Part shown: piece by piece, positions 22,569-33,790 of the stretch | Layout: the number at the start of each line of letters is the position of its first letter | Position numbering within the stretch: position 1 is the first letter of the stretch | NCBI RefSeq assembly: GCF_029962835.1 | Contig: NC_080579.1 | Coordinates: 81,547,959-81,611,958 of the forward strand | Origin: Magnolia sinica | Lineage: Eukaryota; Streptophyta; Magnoliopsida; Magnoliales; Magnoliaceae | Direction of reading: 5' to 3' | DNA: 64,000 bases | The notes under the pieces: generated by a model | Databases searched by the model: none | Told to the model about the DNA's origin: nothing | What the model saw: the letters and a program-made list of their open reading frames with translations, nothing else | Made by a program: the position numbers and the translations under genes

Positions 22569-23367
22569 GATGGGCGGATAGTGGCTGTGAAACAACTCTC
22601 AGTAACATCTCACCAAGGAAAGAGTCAGTTTGTAGCGGAGATTGCTGCTATATCTACCGTCCAACAACGAAAACTCGTGAAGTTGCACAGATGCTGCATC
22701 GAGAGAGCACATCGGCTACATGTTTTTGAGTATCTGGAAAACAAGAGCCTCGATCAAGCTCTCTTTGGTACGTTACTGTCCTCTCCTTTCTTAATGAAGT
22801 TATATACTGGATTATGCAATCAGTGATGTTTTTGCATTGTAAACCCATCAAATTTTTTTTTTTCCAAACTTAAATGGACAATTCAGATCGATTGATTAAA
22901 CCATCCAAGTGAATAGATGCAACTAAGAGCACTATAACTTGAAAGTGCTTTGAGAGCACTGGAGCATTTCTCTGTATGAATTATGGGTTATCAAGATATT
23001 TTTTTAATCCTTACCACTGAAGAAATGGCCTGGACCTCGCACCCACATGCCAGTAGTGGCACATGGGACGCAGAGTACAATTCAAAAGCCTACTGTGATA
23101 GGTAGATGTAGGAGAGCTTGATTGTATTATATTTCAATGCTAATGGCTGTCATTTCCTTGCAGGAGAGAGTAAATTGCATCTGGATTGGCATACCTGCTT
23201 CTAGATATGTTTGGAGACAGCAAGAGGTCTCGCATTGTTCACGGGGATGTCAAAGCCAGTAATATTCTGCTTGACACAAATCTTAATCCAAAGATATCAG
23301 ATTTTGGTTTGGCTAAGCTCTATGATGACAAGATGACCCACATCAGTACAGGCGTCACAGGGACAAT
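22569..23367 (+). pseudogene. LRR receptor-like kinase (subfamily VIII-type), two kinase-domain exons
   Basis: Exon one (about 22569-22767) reads DGRIVAVKQLSVTSHQGKSQ with the ATP-binding Lys in AVK, then FVAEIAAIS and YLENKSLDQALF. Exon two (23164-23367) carries KLHLDW, then [14 protein letters not shown] and [12 protein letters not shown]. This is the order seen in plant LRR-RLK VIII kinases with a malectin-like extracellular part. The protein is dead: TAG at 23202-23204 follows DWHTCF, the YLHEES stretch is deleted with a frame change, the HRD motif is HGD, and the later exons (GYLAPEYA onward) are missing after the donor at 23368. Extracellular exons are also absent. Confidence 0.85.
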
Positions 23368-23407
23368 GTAAGCATTGATGACACTTCCCATTAGCCTTCC
23401 TCTCTTA

Positions 23408-23616
23408 AGGGCACGTTTGGATGTTTGATTGAACTAAATTTCAAGAACCCAACTCAATGTAGAGTGAAAGACTAAGGCAGAAGTCGTTCCATTTCAATTT
23501 TCAATGTTGGGGTTGGTTTGTCATTATGAATGCAGTGGACTTTTACAGTTTGGTAATGTCCACTTTGATTTGAATTATTGCAATGCAAGTCAATTGAGCA
23601 TCCAAACACAACCTTT
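23408..23616. mobile_element. MITE-like insertion with TTTGGATG ends
   Basis: GGGCACGTTTGGATG at the left is matched by the inverted GCATCCAAACACAACCTTT at the right. It follows the kinase relic directly and ends at the border of the segmental duplication. Target duplication is not clear. Confidence 0.45.
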
Positions 23617-23689
23617 CTTATTACGTGACGTACAATTAAAAATGCCTCGCATATATATTCCAAGATGCAAATTCATGTAAATGTACCAC

Positions 23690-23945
23690 CCCGGAGTGGG
23701 TCCTACCTCTTATAATCGTCCAATAAGATTCACCCACAATGATTTTTTTCGCTATGGCTGTTTTACATAAAGCAAAATCCTCCAGCCCCAAGTGGGTCCC
23801 ACTTCTTATCAGTGTCCAATAAGATTCACCCACAAAGATTTTTTTTATTTTTTTGCTATGGCTGTTTTCTAGAAAGCAAAATCCTCCGGCCCCAAGTGGG
23901 CCCCACCTCTTATCAGTGTCCAATGAGATTCACCCACAATTTATT
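23690..23945. repeat. three-unit minisatellite, about 100 bp
   Basis: Three units each contain CCCCAAGTGGGTCCCAC-type sequence, TCCAATAAGATTCACCCACAA and a (T)n/TTTA tract with GCTATGGCTGTTTT. The CACCCACAA anchors are at 23731, 23827 and 23931. The same three units are in copy 2 near 54436-54660, so the array predates the duplication. Confidence 0.8.
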
Positions 23946-24566
23946 TATTTATTCATTAGCCATGGTTTATAGAAAACAAAATCTTCCACCTGGAAGTAAA
24001 TGAAATAAAATAAAAATTGAAAACACTATCATAAGGGCACTGAAGTCATTTTCCATTACAAAGTCTGTTATAATTGATCATCCAGTGTGAAACAACTACA
24101 GTGAAATCTTGCTATGAGTGAATGCTATAATGAAGTGGACAGCAGTGGGGTTTGCCCCCACATGTCTGACCTCCTTAAATGTCTGTGGGGTCCATTTCAG
24201 ACACCGATTGGGTCATTGCAACCACGTTCGCATACACCCAAACTTCGCTTCGGTGATTTTAAAAAGAAAACAAACAAACCACAGTGAAAGATTGTTATAG
24301 GTGGATCCGATCGACGACCATCCAGTCAGGAACGGATAGTAATGCAAGGCAGCTCATGATCTCAACCACTCTTAAAATGTCAAACCAGCTAGGTCCCACT
24401 TCTGATGACCATTAGATCACCATAGCGATACAAGATTCACCCATAACGAATTACCACAGTAGAGTATTAAAAACTAAAACCTGCCATATTAAGAATCTCG
24501 CTACAGATGAGTCCTGACAACTATCTGACCATGATTGCACAGTGAAAGTAACACACCGCACCTGAT

Positions 24567-25101
24567 GGAAACGGATTGGCTACTCCCAATGCCACCAGCC
24601 AATGGCTGGTGATCGGTGCTATGTGGGCCCCACCATGATGTTGTATATATGTGTTTCATCCATGCCGTCCATCTATTTTTCTAGATCATTTTAGGGTATG
24701 AGACAAAAAATGAGGTATATCCCAATATCAAGTGGACCACATTACAGGAAACAGTGTTGAATGAACGTCGACCAGAGAAAAATTTTTGAGGGCCATAAAG
24801 TTTTGGATCAAGCTGATCTTTGTTTTTTCCCTTCATCTAGGTCTGTATGACCTAATCAACAGATTGGATGTTAAATAAACAGTACAGTTGGCCTTAGGAG
24901 GATTTTAATGGTGGATATCCAATCACAATTGTTTTCCTGTGGTGTGGTCCACTTGAGATTTATATCCCTCTCATTTTTTCAGATAAAACCATAAAATGAT
25001 CTGTAAAAATGGATGAACGGCATGGATGAAACATATACATCATGGTGGAGCCCACGGAGCACCGACCATCAACCACCGGGCTGAGTAGCCAATCCGTTTC
25101 C
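24567..25101. mobile_element. MULE-type MITE, GGAAACGG family, 535 bp
   Basis: TIRs start GGAAACGGATTGGCTACTCC and end AGTAGCCAATCCGTTTCC. The flanks GCACCTGAT and CCACCGGAT are the decayed 9-bp target duplication; the copy at 55283-55817 shows it better. It lies in what would be the intron of PDLP copy 1. It has no coding capacity, and its internal core is the common GTGGGCCCCACCATGATG type. Confidence 0.8.
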
Positions 25102-25244
25102 CCACCGGATCTCCCCACCAATTAAGATCCCACAACAAGTGAGACCCACTACTCAAAACTGCCATAAACTCACCCACAACGAACTTCCGTTATGGGTGTT
25201 TGATAAAAATAAAAAATAAAAATAAAAATCACAGGAACACTTAC

Positions 25245-25955
25245 CACCCTTCGTTTCTTTCGAATACACACCACCAGCTGAGTACCTCACGTAGCATTTC
25301 ACCAGATAAACGTCTCCAGACACGCTCAAACCGCACCCAGTCCTCAACCGCTCAACCGCTTCAGAAACACAATCCGAACATTCTCCACCGTCCAAATCTC
25401 CCACACACTGGGCCATTCCAGATACATACCCAGCTGTCCCCACACGGTAGGACCCACTCCACTTCCCAACTCCATCAAAACCTCATCTCTCCTACTCAAA
25501 AGATCATTACCGTATCCGTTCGACGTCAATCCACATTTCTTCACCACCAACGTCTTATCTTGCATTCCAACAAACGTCACGTTATCGTACTTAACTAAAC
25601 ATCCCTGAAGCTGGATCGCACCGCCGCAGGAATCCAAACAAAGAATTCCCAGTTGGGTGATTGAGTTCTGGACACATTTCGAGCAATCAACGGTTGAGAT
25701 GTCGCCACGGCATTGGTAGAGGCCATAGAGAGGAGAGTCTTGGGTAGGGGAGGAGATGGTGATGTTGGTGTAGGAAGAGGAGGAGGCTGAGTTGAGGAGA
25801 GAGGTGAGGAGGGATTTGAGGTTGGATTGGAAAGGTGTTCCTGGGGCGTATTTTAGCTGAGAGCAGCCACCATAGACGAAGGTGTCGATTGGAGATGAGG
25901 AGATGAGAGAGAGTAGAGAGAAGAGAGAGAGGAGAGAGAGATGGGTTTTCGGCAT
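25245..25955 (-). pseudogene. plasmodesmata-located protein (PDLP) copy 1, frameshifted and missing its membrane exon
   Basis: This is the counterpart of exon 1 of the gene at 54077-56672. The start ATG (25955-25953), signal peptide and first DUF26 domain are intact, with CRGDISTVDCSKC matching C-X8-C-X2-C. One C is missing near 25459 compared with copy 2, so the frame leaves the family after MELGSG and stops within about 36 codons, before the second domain. The donor TG|GTAAGTG is kept at 25244. Exon 2, which encodes the transmembrane helix, was never included, because the duplicated block begins at 23626 and the equivalent exon lies 140 bp outside the block in copy 2. At best a secreted single-domain fragment could be made. 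Confidence 0.85.
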
Positions 25956-26483
25956 TTTGGTGTTTTGGGTTGGGAGAGAGGGGGTTGGAGGGGAGGTTAT
26001 GGGATCTGAGGGGGAATCAGGACCGTTGGGTGTTGAATTATATGATCATTGGGTGAGGACATGTATAGTGTCCTCTGGCACCGTGTTTTTTAAATTGGGC
26101 TGGAAACATGTTGATCCAAACCGTTGATATGATGGGACCCACCTTGGATGGACAATGATCGAAAAATTCTTTTACAATGGATAATCTTAGAATGCACTAG
26201 CATATCTAACCCACCGCTAAGAAAGCGCCACATGGATGGAACTTTCATGGGATCCACCCAGTCCATCATCATCTTGACCATTGAGCCGAAAAATCATGAT
26301 GATCTGAAATTTAGGTGGGGCGCACCGTAGGAAACAATTGGGATGGAACGTCAGCCATTGGTTCTTTTGGATTCCACCAGTGGTGTTTATATGCCATCAG
26401 ATCCATTCATCTGATGTGCCTTTCCATCATATTTATTCAACAAACCCTAATATTCCAAAACTCAGGTGAGCCATACCGTTAGA

Positions 26484-26487
<4 letters not shown>

Positions 26488-26567
<80 letters not shown>
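26488..26567. repeat. (TA)n microsatellite
   Basis: About 80 bases of TA, adjoining the MITE at 26568 and resuming at 27100-27117 after it. Confidence 0.95.
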
Positions 26568-26569
<2 letters not shown>

Positions 26570-27099
26570 GAAAAGGTACTATGCGCTCGACGTGAGGTCG
26601 AGCTGTGTGGGCCCCACTGTGATGCGTGTCGACCATCAACACTGTGCATTTGATGAGTCCCCTTTAAATTATGGGATAACCCAAAAATCAACCGTATACG
26701 GAACTCAGGTGGGCCATACCATCTAAAATCATGTGAAGACACCGTTAAAACATATAAAAGCACTGGTTGGGCCCACTTGAAATTTTCATGCGTCTGAAAC
26801 TTGGTCTGAACCCTCATCCAAGTGGGACACACATAATGGATGGGCTGGATTTGCAAAAAACATCTCGGTGGGCCCAAACAATGGTTATGAATGTTTTAAT
26901 AGTGCACGGCCTCTCTCCACTTCTGCATGTTGTGTGGCCCACAAAAGTCACAGATTGACTTGATTTTTGAGACCTAGGCCCACGATGGAATGGTGCATCT
27001 GACTGATGGGGTAGATGTTCGAAACGCATCACGGTGGGGCCCACACAGCTCGACCTCATGGGACGGACCCGTGAGGTCAAGCGCATAGTACCTTTTCCC
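26568..27099. mobile_element. Micron-like MITE inserted in a TA microsatellite, 532 bp
   Basis: Both ends share GGGAAAAGGTACTATGCGCT as a terminal inverted repeat. The repeat continues with AGGTCGAGCTGTGTGGGCCCC on each side, the right arm carrying about 17 extra bases. TA repeats flank it directly. Copy 2 of the duplication has an uninterrupted TA run at the matching place (57212-57246), so insertion followed duplication. It has no coding capacity. A related element starts at 42007, again beside TA repeats. Confidence 0.85.
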
Positions 27100-27820
27100 T
27101 ATATATATATATATATATGGTGCATCAGATGAACGGGTTGGATTTCATGCACGTGACATCATTTCCCCGCGTGAGGGAAAGTTACCCCGTGTAAGTAAGC
27201 ATGCGTTTCCCATAATATTAGCCGTTCGATTATTGGACTTCAAAACGACCATTAAAAAAGATAAGCACCGGCCCACATATAAGAGAGAAGGTGGTATTTG
27301 GGCATGATTCATCTAGGACCGGAATCTTTTACAACCGTTTTACGCACGGTGTCAAAACACCCATCCTCTTTGGGGACTACCATGGCATATATGTGATCCC
27401 TCCGTCCATCAGGTCCACTCCTCCATGATAGGCCATGTGGCCAAAAATCAGCCACATCCACAACTTAGGTGGGCCACAAAACAGGCTACAATGAGGTTGG
27501 GACACCAACCTTAGGTTTGTGCATGGGACCACTACATCAGCTGTGATGTACCGTGATGGTACATTGTATATGTACGGTGTACATAAAGGTTATCACCTGA
27601 TCAACGGAGTGGATTTCACATATACAACGCCGTGGTCCCACATAGCTGGGGTGTTTTAGATTATTTTGTTCCATGAGATCAATGGTCCGGATGATCAAGC
27701 TGTGGGCCCCACTTGTAAAACTCAAGGCCCACTTTATAGAAACTTGGGCGGAGGATATGGTTCCAATGGTTTGAGTGGAGCGAGAACATTCTTTCTCTGG
27801 AGAGTCTGAGTACGTCTGAC

Positions 27821-28248
27821 AGACGGACTTTCCTTAGATGGAAATCTACGTAGGATGGTCAGACAACTTGATTTTTTATAGTTGGACGGTATTACCCTTT
27901 CATAAAAATCCATTTTGGGGCCTGTTTGGATTCACCCAAAATGAGAATGCAGTGAAATTAGAGCGGACCCGCTCTGGAAAGTAGAGCTCTTTAATGCAAG
28001 AAGCAGATGAGTATGGTGGCACGCACTAATCGTTTGTTCGCTAACACACACATGAGAACTGATCACCTATAACAGGTTGCTGCCTACTTCAAATTAGAAA
28101 TTTTTATAACTATTTCCCTTGAAAATGTCCAATAAAACAATTACAAAGCATAATAAATGTACCGATCGGCTGCAGGTAATTAGATCTTATGAAGAAAATA
28201 CCAAAAAATTAAATTACTATTAATGGTTGTGATTCTGATGTAGAACGG
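27821..28248. other. unique-looking DNA after the duplicated block
   Basis: There is one MITE-end-like GGGGCCTGTTTGGATT near 27915 and otherwise nothing recognised. Confidence 0.5.
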
Positions 28249-29650
28249 GTCACAAACTTATTCTCGGCAGAACTGTAGTGAAAGAAACTTGAACGAAAGT
28301 GGACATAGTTCATAAAATCCAAGTCCAGTCCTAGGTGGGGAAAGACACAACTGGGCCTTAGGCACAAATGGTTCAAAGAAATGCATTCTAAATATGAAAA
28401 AATTGCCTTTCCAAGTGTGAAAGGTAAATCAGTCGTAACTTTTGATTCGGGTATTATTAGAGGATGCGCAACCTAAGAATCTTTACTATAATAGGTCATT
28501 CAGAGTCAACTGACTGTGTGGTGAATTACATCAGCCCGTGTAGTGAATTACAGACTTATTCTTTGCAGAATTGTAGCGAAAGAAACTTTCTCTATTTGAT
28601 AAACGGAGATGGGCCCGAACTTAGAAGTCGGCAAGAAAAGGCTTTGAATAGCCATCGGAAGTTCGTTTAGGAGCCACCGCGAACGAAAGTGGACATATAG
28701 AGGTGGGCATCGAGTCGAGTCGGACAGAGTTAGGTCCAACTCGACTCGATCCGGTTTTGCCAACTACCTGACCCGAACTTGATCCGACTTGGGACCGAGT
28801 CTAGCAGGGTTGACTCAATCCGAACCGATTCCTGGCTAGCCTGACCCGAACCGAGTCCGACTCGGTTAGGGAAACTGAGTTGGATCGAGTTGGGTACGAT
28901 TCGTGTTTAGTAGCTAATCCATGTCCGTCTCGATCCAGGGCGGGCCACGACCAAGGTTTCGAGCGAGGGTGGGCCACCAGCGGCCTACACGGTTGTACCA
29001 GAGGTCCCGAGCGAGGGCACGACTACACCCGCGGAGCTGAGCTCAAATCAACATAGAAAAAAAAACATATAAAATTAATCTACCTGATGAATGGACGAGG
29101 ATGACCGGCGAAGATAAGGTGCTGGGCTGCTGACTGGCCTGGATTCCGATCGAGTTCGGTGTGGCGCCAGCTCGGGTAGGGTTAGGGTTCGGGTAGATAA
29201 AGGGTAAAGGTAATTTTTTTTTGACTTTATAGTACCCGATTCCGGATCGGATCCGATCGGATCGAATCGGATCGAGTTGCTACATGACCCGAACTCGACT
29301 CAGTCGGGCTTTGGATCTGAGTGGGTCTACTCGATCCGACTCGACCCTGGCTTTCGGTTTGGGTCGAGTCGAATTGGACGAGTTGAGTCGGATCCTGCCC
29401 ACCTCTATTGATACAGTCTATAAAATCTAGGTCCAGTCCTACATAGGGCAAGACACAACTGGGCCTCAGGCACATATGGTTTAAAGAAATGCATTGTAAA
29501 TATGAAAAAATTGCCTTTCGAAGTGTGAAGTGTAAATTAGTCGTAACTTTGAATCAGGTATTATCAGAGGATGCACAACCAATGAATCTTTACTATAATA
29601 GGTCATTTGGAGTCAACCGACTGTGTAATGAGTTACATCAGCCCGTTTCA
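28249..29650. repeat. tandem duplication of a ~300-bp unit, second copy split by a hAT element
   Basis: Unit A (28249-28548) and unit B (28549-29650) both run from ACTTATTCT..GCAGAA-TGTAG through GAACGAAAGTGGACATA, CAGTCCTA, GACACAACTGGGCC, AAATATGAAAAAATTGCC and TCTTTACTATAATAGGTCAT to TTACATCAGCCCGT. Unit B carries about 100 bp extra after AAAGAAACTT and the 710-bp hAT at 28698-29407. The unit's nature is unknown; it could be a transposon piece. Confidence 0.8.
28698..29407. mobile_element. non-autonomous hAT element, 710 bp, with empty site nearby
   Basis: TIRs TAGAGGTGGGCA and TGCCCACCTCTA are perfect over 12 bp and fit the hAT YANNG rule. The flanks TGGACATA and TTGATACA are a decayed 8-bp target duplication. 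Unit A of the tandem duplication shows the unfilled target TGGACATA followed directly by GTTCATAAAATCC, and unit B resumes with GTCTATAAAATCT after the second target copy. Both ends are rich in GACTCGACTCGATCCG-type subterminal motifs. There is no transposase. Confidence 0.85.
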
Positions 29651-30845
29651 CAATGAAATGCTTCATTTCAATTCAAAATCACAATTTTACAAAAATAAAA
29701 AATTTACTATTTTTAATAAGGGACATATCTCCTTAGTTTTAAAGTTTTAGCATACATGGTCTTCTTAAAAATTGATTCTAATTATACTAGTAATTGCTTT
29801 TAATCATGCTAGGAATCATCCGGCATTATTAAATTAGTACTTTCTATTATTAGTAAAATTTACTATTTCGGATAAATTCTAATAGTTGAATTAGGATTAT
29901 TAATTTGGAATTTTCTTTTTCTTTATTTGTAATGTAATCGGTAAGGCTATTAACGAGCCGAGGCTAGGACAGGTCTTGGCCCAATTTTTGAATAGCCCTA
30001 TTCAAAATTTTGATTTTTCAATCATGAGCCTGCCCATTGACACTCCTAGTAATAGGAAAGTTTAAGCATTATTGAATAATAAAAATTTAAATTTCTCCTT
30101 TTATCTCATGGATTCAAGAATAATCTTATGTATTTAAGGTTTTGCATACTTGAGGTAGACATGATTTTCCTCCTAACACCCTTCCCTGCGTCAAATTCGA
30201 TGATGGCCTCTTATGTGAGAGGCCAACACTTGTCTAGAGGCATGGGGATGACACATGTGTTAGAGATCCAGGCCATTCATTGGTAGTTCACATTTTAAAC
30301 ATGGCATATATGAAAATTTAGGACAATATACACATGTAAATTAGATTTATTTGGCTTGTTGGCTTTTATTCTAACTATTTACTTTCCTTGTATAATTTTG
30401 ACTAATTAATTAATGAACTAACGTTATTTTTATTCAATTGCATGTTCAATTCTACCTATCTTATGAATGACCCAAATTCCTTACAGATGCCATTTATATT
30501 TTTGACTTGTAGCTCTTCGTGGTCACGGTGCTAAACATGCATATCATCATGTCACAAAAAGTTGGATGGTCCCACTAAGCCCATGAGGCTAGTAGGCTTA
30601 GTTTTTATGTGAACTCGCACATACTTAGGACCAACGGTTGGGACTAGAACATATTTTTAGGCTCACTAAATAAATTGTCATTCCAGCTTTGGTTTGACAA
30701 CTTCTGTTGAAGCCTAGGGGAAGAGAAAACTGAGCTCGTTTATGGATGTTATAAGGTCAAACTGGCCCAAAATATGGGTCCTAGATACAAATAAGGTTGG
30801 GCGTCAAGCGATGAGGTGGCGGTGCTGCATAATGTTCGAGTGGTG
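29651..30845. other. AT-rich DNA, nothing recognised
   Basis: No exon, TIR or array is seen. A few short MITE-like phrases occur (for example GGCCATTCATTGG near 30271), but without borders. Confidence 0.5.
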
Positions 30846-30856
30846 AATGACATTTC

Positions 30857-30905
<49 letters not shown>

Positions 30906-31690
30906 TACATAGTGAAGCCTAATTGTATTAGGTTTCTATCATATGGTCTCTTTTATGGTTTATATAAGGAGGATCATAGGTAGAGAGATGTATTCCATTC
31001 AATTATTTTTTGAAAAATTTTCTGGTGGAAAGTTCTTGTATAGAAAAAGAATGAAAAAAAAGATGTAAGTATTGTACTTTTGATATTTCTTGTTTTAGTG
31101 AAGAGGAGAGCTATGCATTTCTACCTGTTGACATAAGTATATTGCCAAACCACATAAATTTCTACTCATGTCTCTTGTTTTCGATTTAGCCCCTTGGCGT
31201 TTTTGTTTAACCATTTTCTTTTATGGTTTTTCCATTATTTTGCATCGGTTGTGTGTGGGCATTTTTTTCCTGCAACATAACATGTTTCCATGATTCCCTT
31301 TTCTTTTTAATACATTTTAATCTTAGTTTACTTGGGCTTTATATACATGAGTCTCTTTGTTTGTGCATTGTCTAAAAAAAGGAACACATGCAGAAAAAGA
31401 GGGTTATTTATTGGGGATTAATCTTTTGTAAGAGATTCACTATACGGTGAAGATTGAGAGAGAGATGTAAGCCATGAGCTCTTAATTTCTCTTGTTTTAG
31501 AGAAAGAGAAAGTTCATTGTTACTACATATAGATATAAGTATATTGTCAAACCATGTAAATTCATGTGCATCTTATTTTTTATCTTTTATTTGGCTTTTA
31601 ATTTTGATTTAGCACTTTTCTTTTGTAATTTTATTTTGCTTGCACAACTTTGTACGAGCATTTTTCAACAACAATTGTTATAAGAGTCAA
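30846..31690 (+). mobile_element. copia-like LTR fossils (two degenerate LTR 3' parts)
   Basis: Two diverged segments share the order (CT)n leader, GTGAAG-AGA, CTTGTTTTAG, GACATAAGTATATTGCCAAA CCA and TAAATTT, which resembles the 3' part of copia-type LTRs. The second is followed near 31670 by AACAATTGTTATAAGAGTC, which looks like a worn initiator-Met tRNA primer-binding region. No coding domains are preserved. These are old, incomplete fossils. Confidence 0.45.
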
Positions 31691-31849
31691 AGCTTGAGAA
31701 GCTTTCCAGCACAAGATTGATAACAACATTTATGATGCAATTGTTTTAGATGACTGGATTGAATTGTATATTACTTTAAGATGCATAAACTAACTTTTTG
31801 GTAGTGTAAACTAGCCTTTTGCATATAATGCATTTCCTATTTTGGGAGA

Positions 31850-31854
<5 letters not shown>

Positions 31855-31889
<35 letters not shown>
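31855..31889. repeat. (CT)n microsatellite
   Basis: A CT run of about 35 bases. Further runs lie at about 30859-30902 and 33010-33047, all linked to the LTR-like fragments. Confidence 0.9.
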
Positions 31890-31890
<1 letters not shown>

Positions 31891-31949
31891 ATACATTTGA
31901 AGCATAGTTTTCTTATGCTTTCTACACATGGGTCTCTCTCTATGGGTGT

Positions 31950-32250
31950 GTTATCTATGAAAGGGGAATGCATGTAGAGAGAGAGGGTCATTTTCTTGGA
32001 GAAATTCTTCTACAGTGAAGAGCGGGAGAAAAAAGTAGGCCATGCACTCTTGATTTTTCTTGATCCAGTGAAAAAGAAAGCTACACATTTTTATCCTGTG
32101 GATGTAGACGTATTCCTGAACCATATAAATCTATATGTCTCTTGCCTACTGTTTCTCTCCCGCACTTGGATTTTGTTCTTTCATAGGTTTGCTTTATCTA
32201 CATGAATTGTGTGCATATGTTTTTCTGCAATATGAAGTAACATTAATTTA
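31950..32250 (+). mobile_element. third copia-like LTR fragment
   Basis: It repeats the layout of the two preceding fragments: GAGAGAGGGTCATTTTCTTG, then AGTGAAGAGCGGGAG, ATCCTGTGGATGTAGACGTA and CCTGAACCATATAAATC. A related family fossil without coding sequence. Confidence 0.4.
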
Positions 32251-32745
32251 TCATGCTCATTCTCATGTCTATTAATTGATCAATCTATATGAAAATAGAT
32301 AATTTATATGAAAATGGCCCATCTTAAGCCTTTTCAATCGCTGGTTAGCTTATAAATTAATGTTAAAAGTTGATATAGATGGAATTTCAGGAGTGTGGTG
32401 CTCCTCCAACTTGCGATTGTGATTACCTATTATTGTTTCACTTAAAAGCCAACATAGCCCAGGGCGTGCCCAACCAGATGGCAAAAGATTTTCTCAAGAG
32501 GAGAAATGTTAGGCCATTCTTTGCATGCACAAATGGGATCCATTGTTTGGCCATTCAACCCTTAATATGATGGACACTCAATACCATTAAATTGTACCAA
32601 ATTGAAGATCCCAGCAATGAAATCTTTGTAGAAAAAAGAGAGAAAAAGTGCAATGATCCTTTACGCTTTAATGACTCAAAAGATGAAACCCTCTCTTTAA
32701 TGTAGTATAATTAATATTTGCGTTGGTTTTATTGATTGTTTTTTA

Positions 32746-32753
<8 letters not shown>
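32251..32753. other. nothing recognised
   Basis: A short plus-strand frame at 32379-32570 has no recognisable family. It is probably transposon debris. Confidence 0.4.

Positions 32754-32811
<58 letters not shown>
32754..32811. repeat. compound (GA)n(GT)n microsatellite
   Basis: About 30 bases of GA switch directly to about 27 bases of TG. The phrase GGGAATAGTCCCATATCGAA follows at 32839, typical of small LTR or TRIM sequences in plants, but too short to assign. Confidence 0.85.
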
Positions 32812-33005
32812 CATTTTGTATTTTGAAAAGTTTCTTGTGGGAATAGTCCCATATCGAACAGAAATGAGGTTTTTTCTCATTTATATTAAAGTTCATATAG
32901 ATTGCATTTGTTAGCTCTTAGATACGGTATGACAAATACAACACACGCACCCACAGCATTGTGTCATGTGTGCCGGTGCTCGGACTTATCTACATGAGTG
33001 ATATG

Positions 33006-33049
<44 letters not shown>

Positions 33050-33359
33050 GTGGAAAACAAAAAAGCTTTGCTGGTCTTTTTAATTACAATTAATCTTTCA
33101 ATTATTAATTTTGTTTTCATTGTATATTGAGTATCAAACCGTTGTGGTGTAGTTTTAGAATAATGTGTGAATTGTCTTTAGGGGATCGACCTTATTCCTT
33201 GCCTCCGCTATTTTTTTCTTTCCATCATTATTATTATTTTATTGAAGAAATCAAGTGCACATGTTTTAATTTCTTTCTTCTTTTGAATCTTAATTATTAT
33301 TCTGCTTTGGATTACACTTATTGTATATATATTCTTGGTACATGAACAGCACTATGAAG

Positions 33360-33790
33360 TACCACAGGTAATGTATTTGTTTTATCCCCATTATCCATCT
33401 ATTTTACCTGTTCATTTTAGGGCATAAGCTCAAAATTGAAGCATATCCGTGCTCAAGTGAGCCATACCACATGAAACACTGAAGATAATGACTTCCACAA
33501 ACCTTCCTAGGGTTATTTGTCATCCAACCTGTTCACGAGAGAACACAAACATGGATGAATGGAAAACAAAAGTATCAGCTCGATCCAAAACTTCTATCAC
33601 CTTTCAGAAGTTTTCAAGTACAGGTGTTCAATTCCCACTGCTTCCTATTGTGTAGTCCATTTGAGCATTGGATGTGCTTCAATTTTGGTCTGATGCCCTA
33701 AAATGAGCTAGAAAAATGGATGGATGGCATGGATAAGACACATACATGATGTGGGCCCCACAAAGTTTACTCCATACACTATCCGCTCCC
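33360..33790. mobile_element. MITE of the GTGGGCCCCAC superfamily, eroded
   Basis: The left part has TGTATTTGTTTTATCCCC and CCATCTATTTTACC; the right part has the inverse, ATGGATGGATGGCATGG and GATGTGGGCCCCAC. The middle holds TCATCCAACCTGTTCACGAG. There is no clear target duplication and no coding capacity. Confidence 0.6.

Larger units (their letters stand above)
23626..27820. repeat. segmental duplication, copy 1
   Basis: It aligns by eye, in the same orientation, with 54331-57950: the shared left border is ACGTACAATTAAAAATGCCT and the last shared bases are GAGTCTGAGTACGTC-GAC. Differences are scattered substitutions, a 1-base loss in the PDLP exon and one extra 532-bp MITE at 26568-27099. 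The copies are about 30.7 kb apart. The right border may lie farther on, because in copy 2 it is cut by a CACTA insertion. Confidence 0.9.

Noticed and set aside
23690-23945. CRISPR-like array of repeats and spacers
   Set aside because: Three imperfect ~100-bp units without regular spacers, in a plant nuclear context; a minisatellite.
25200-25598. Plus-strand frame of 132 codons opposite the PDLP copy (and 55970-56311)
   Set aside because: It is the antisense shadow of the DUF26 exon, whose cysteine motifs clearly fix the coding strand.
26466-26877. Long open frames of alternating Ile and Tyr on both strands (also at 38299-38590 and 41838-42318)
   Set aside because: They are translations of TA microsatellites; no protein family or flanking coding sequence supports them.
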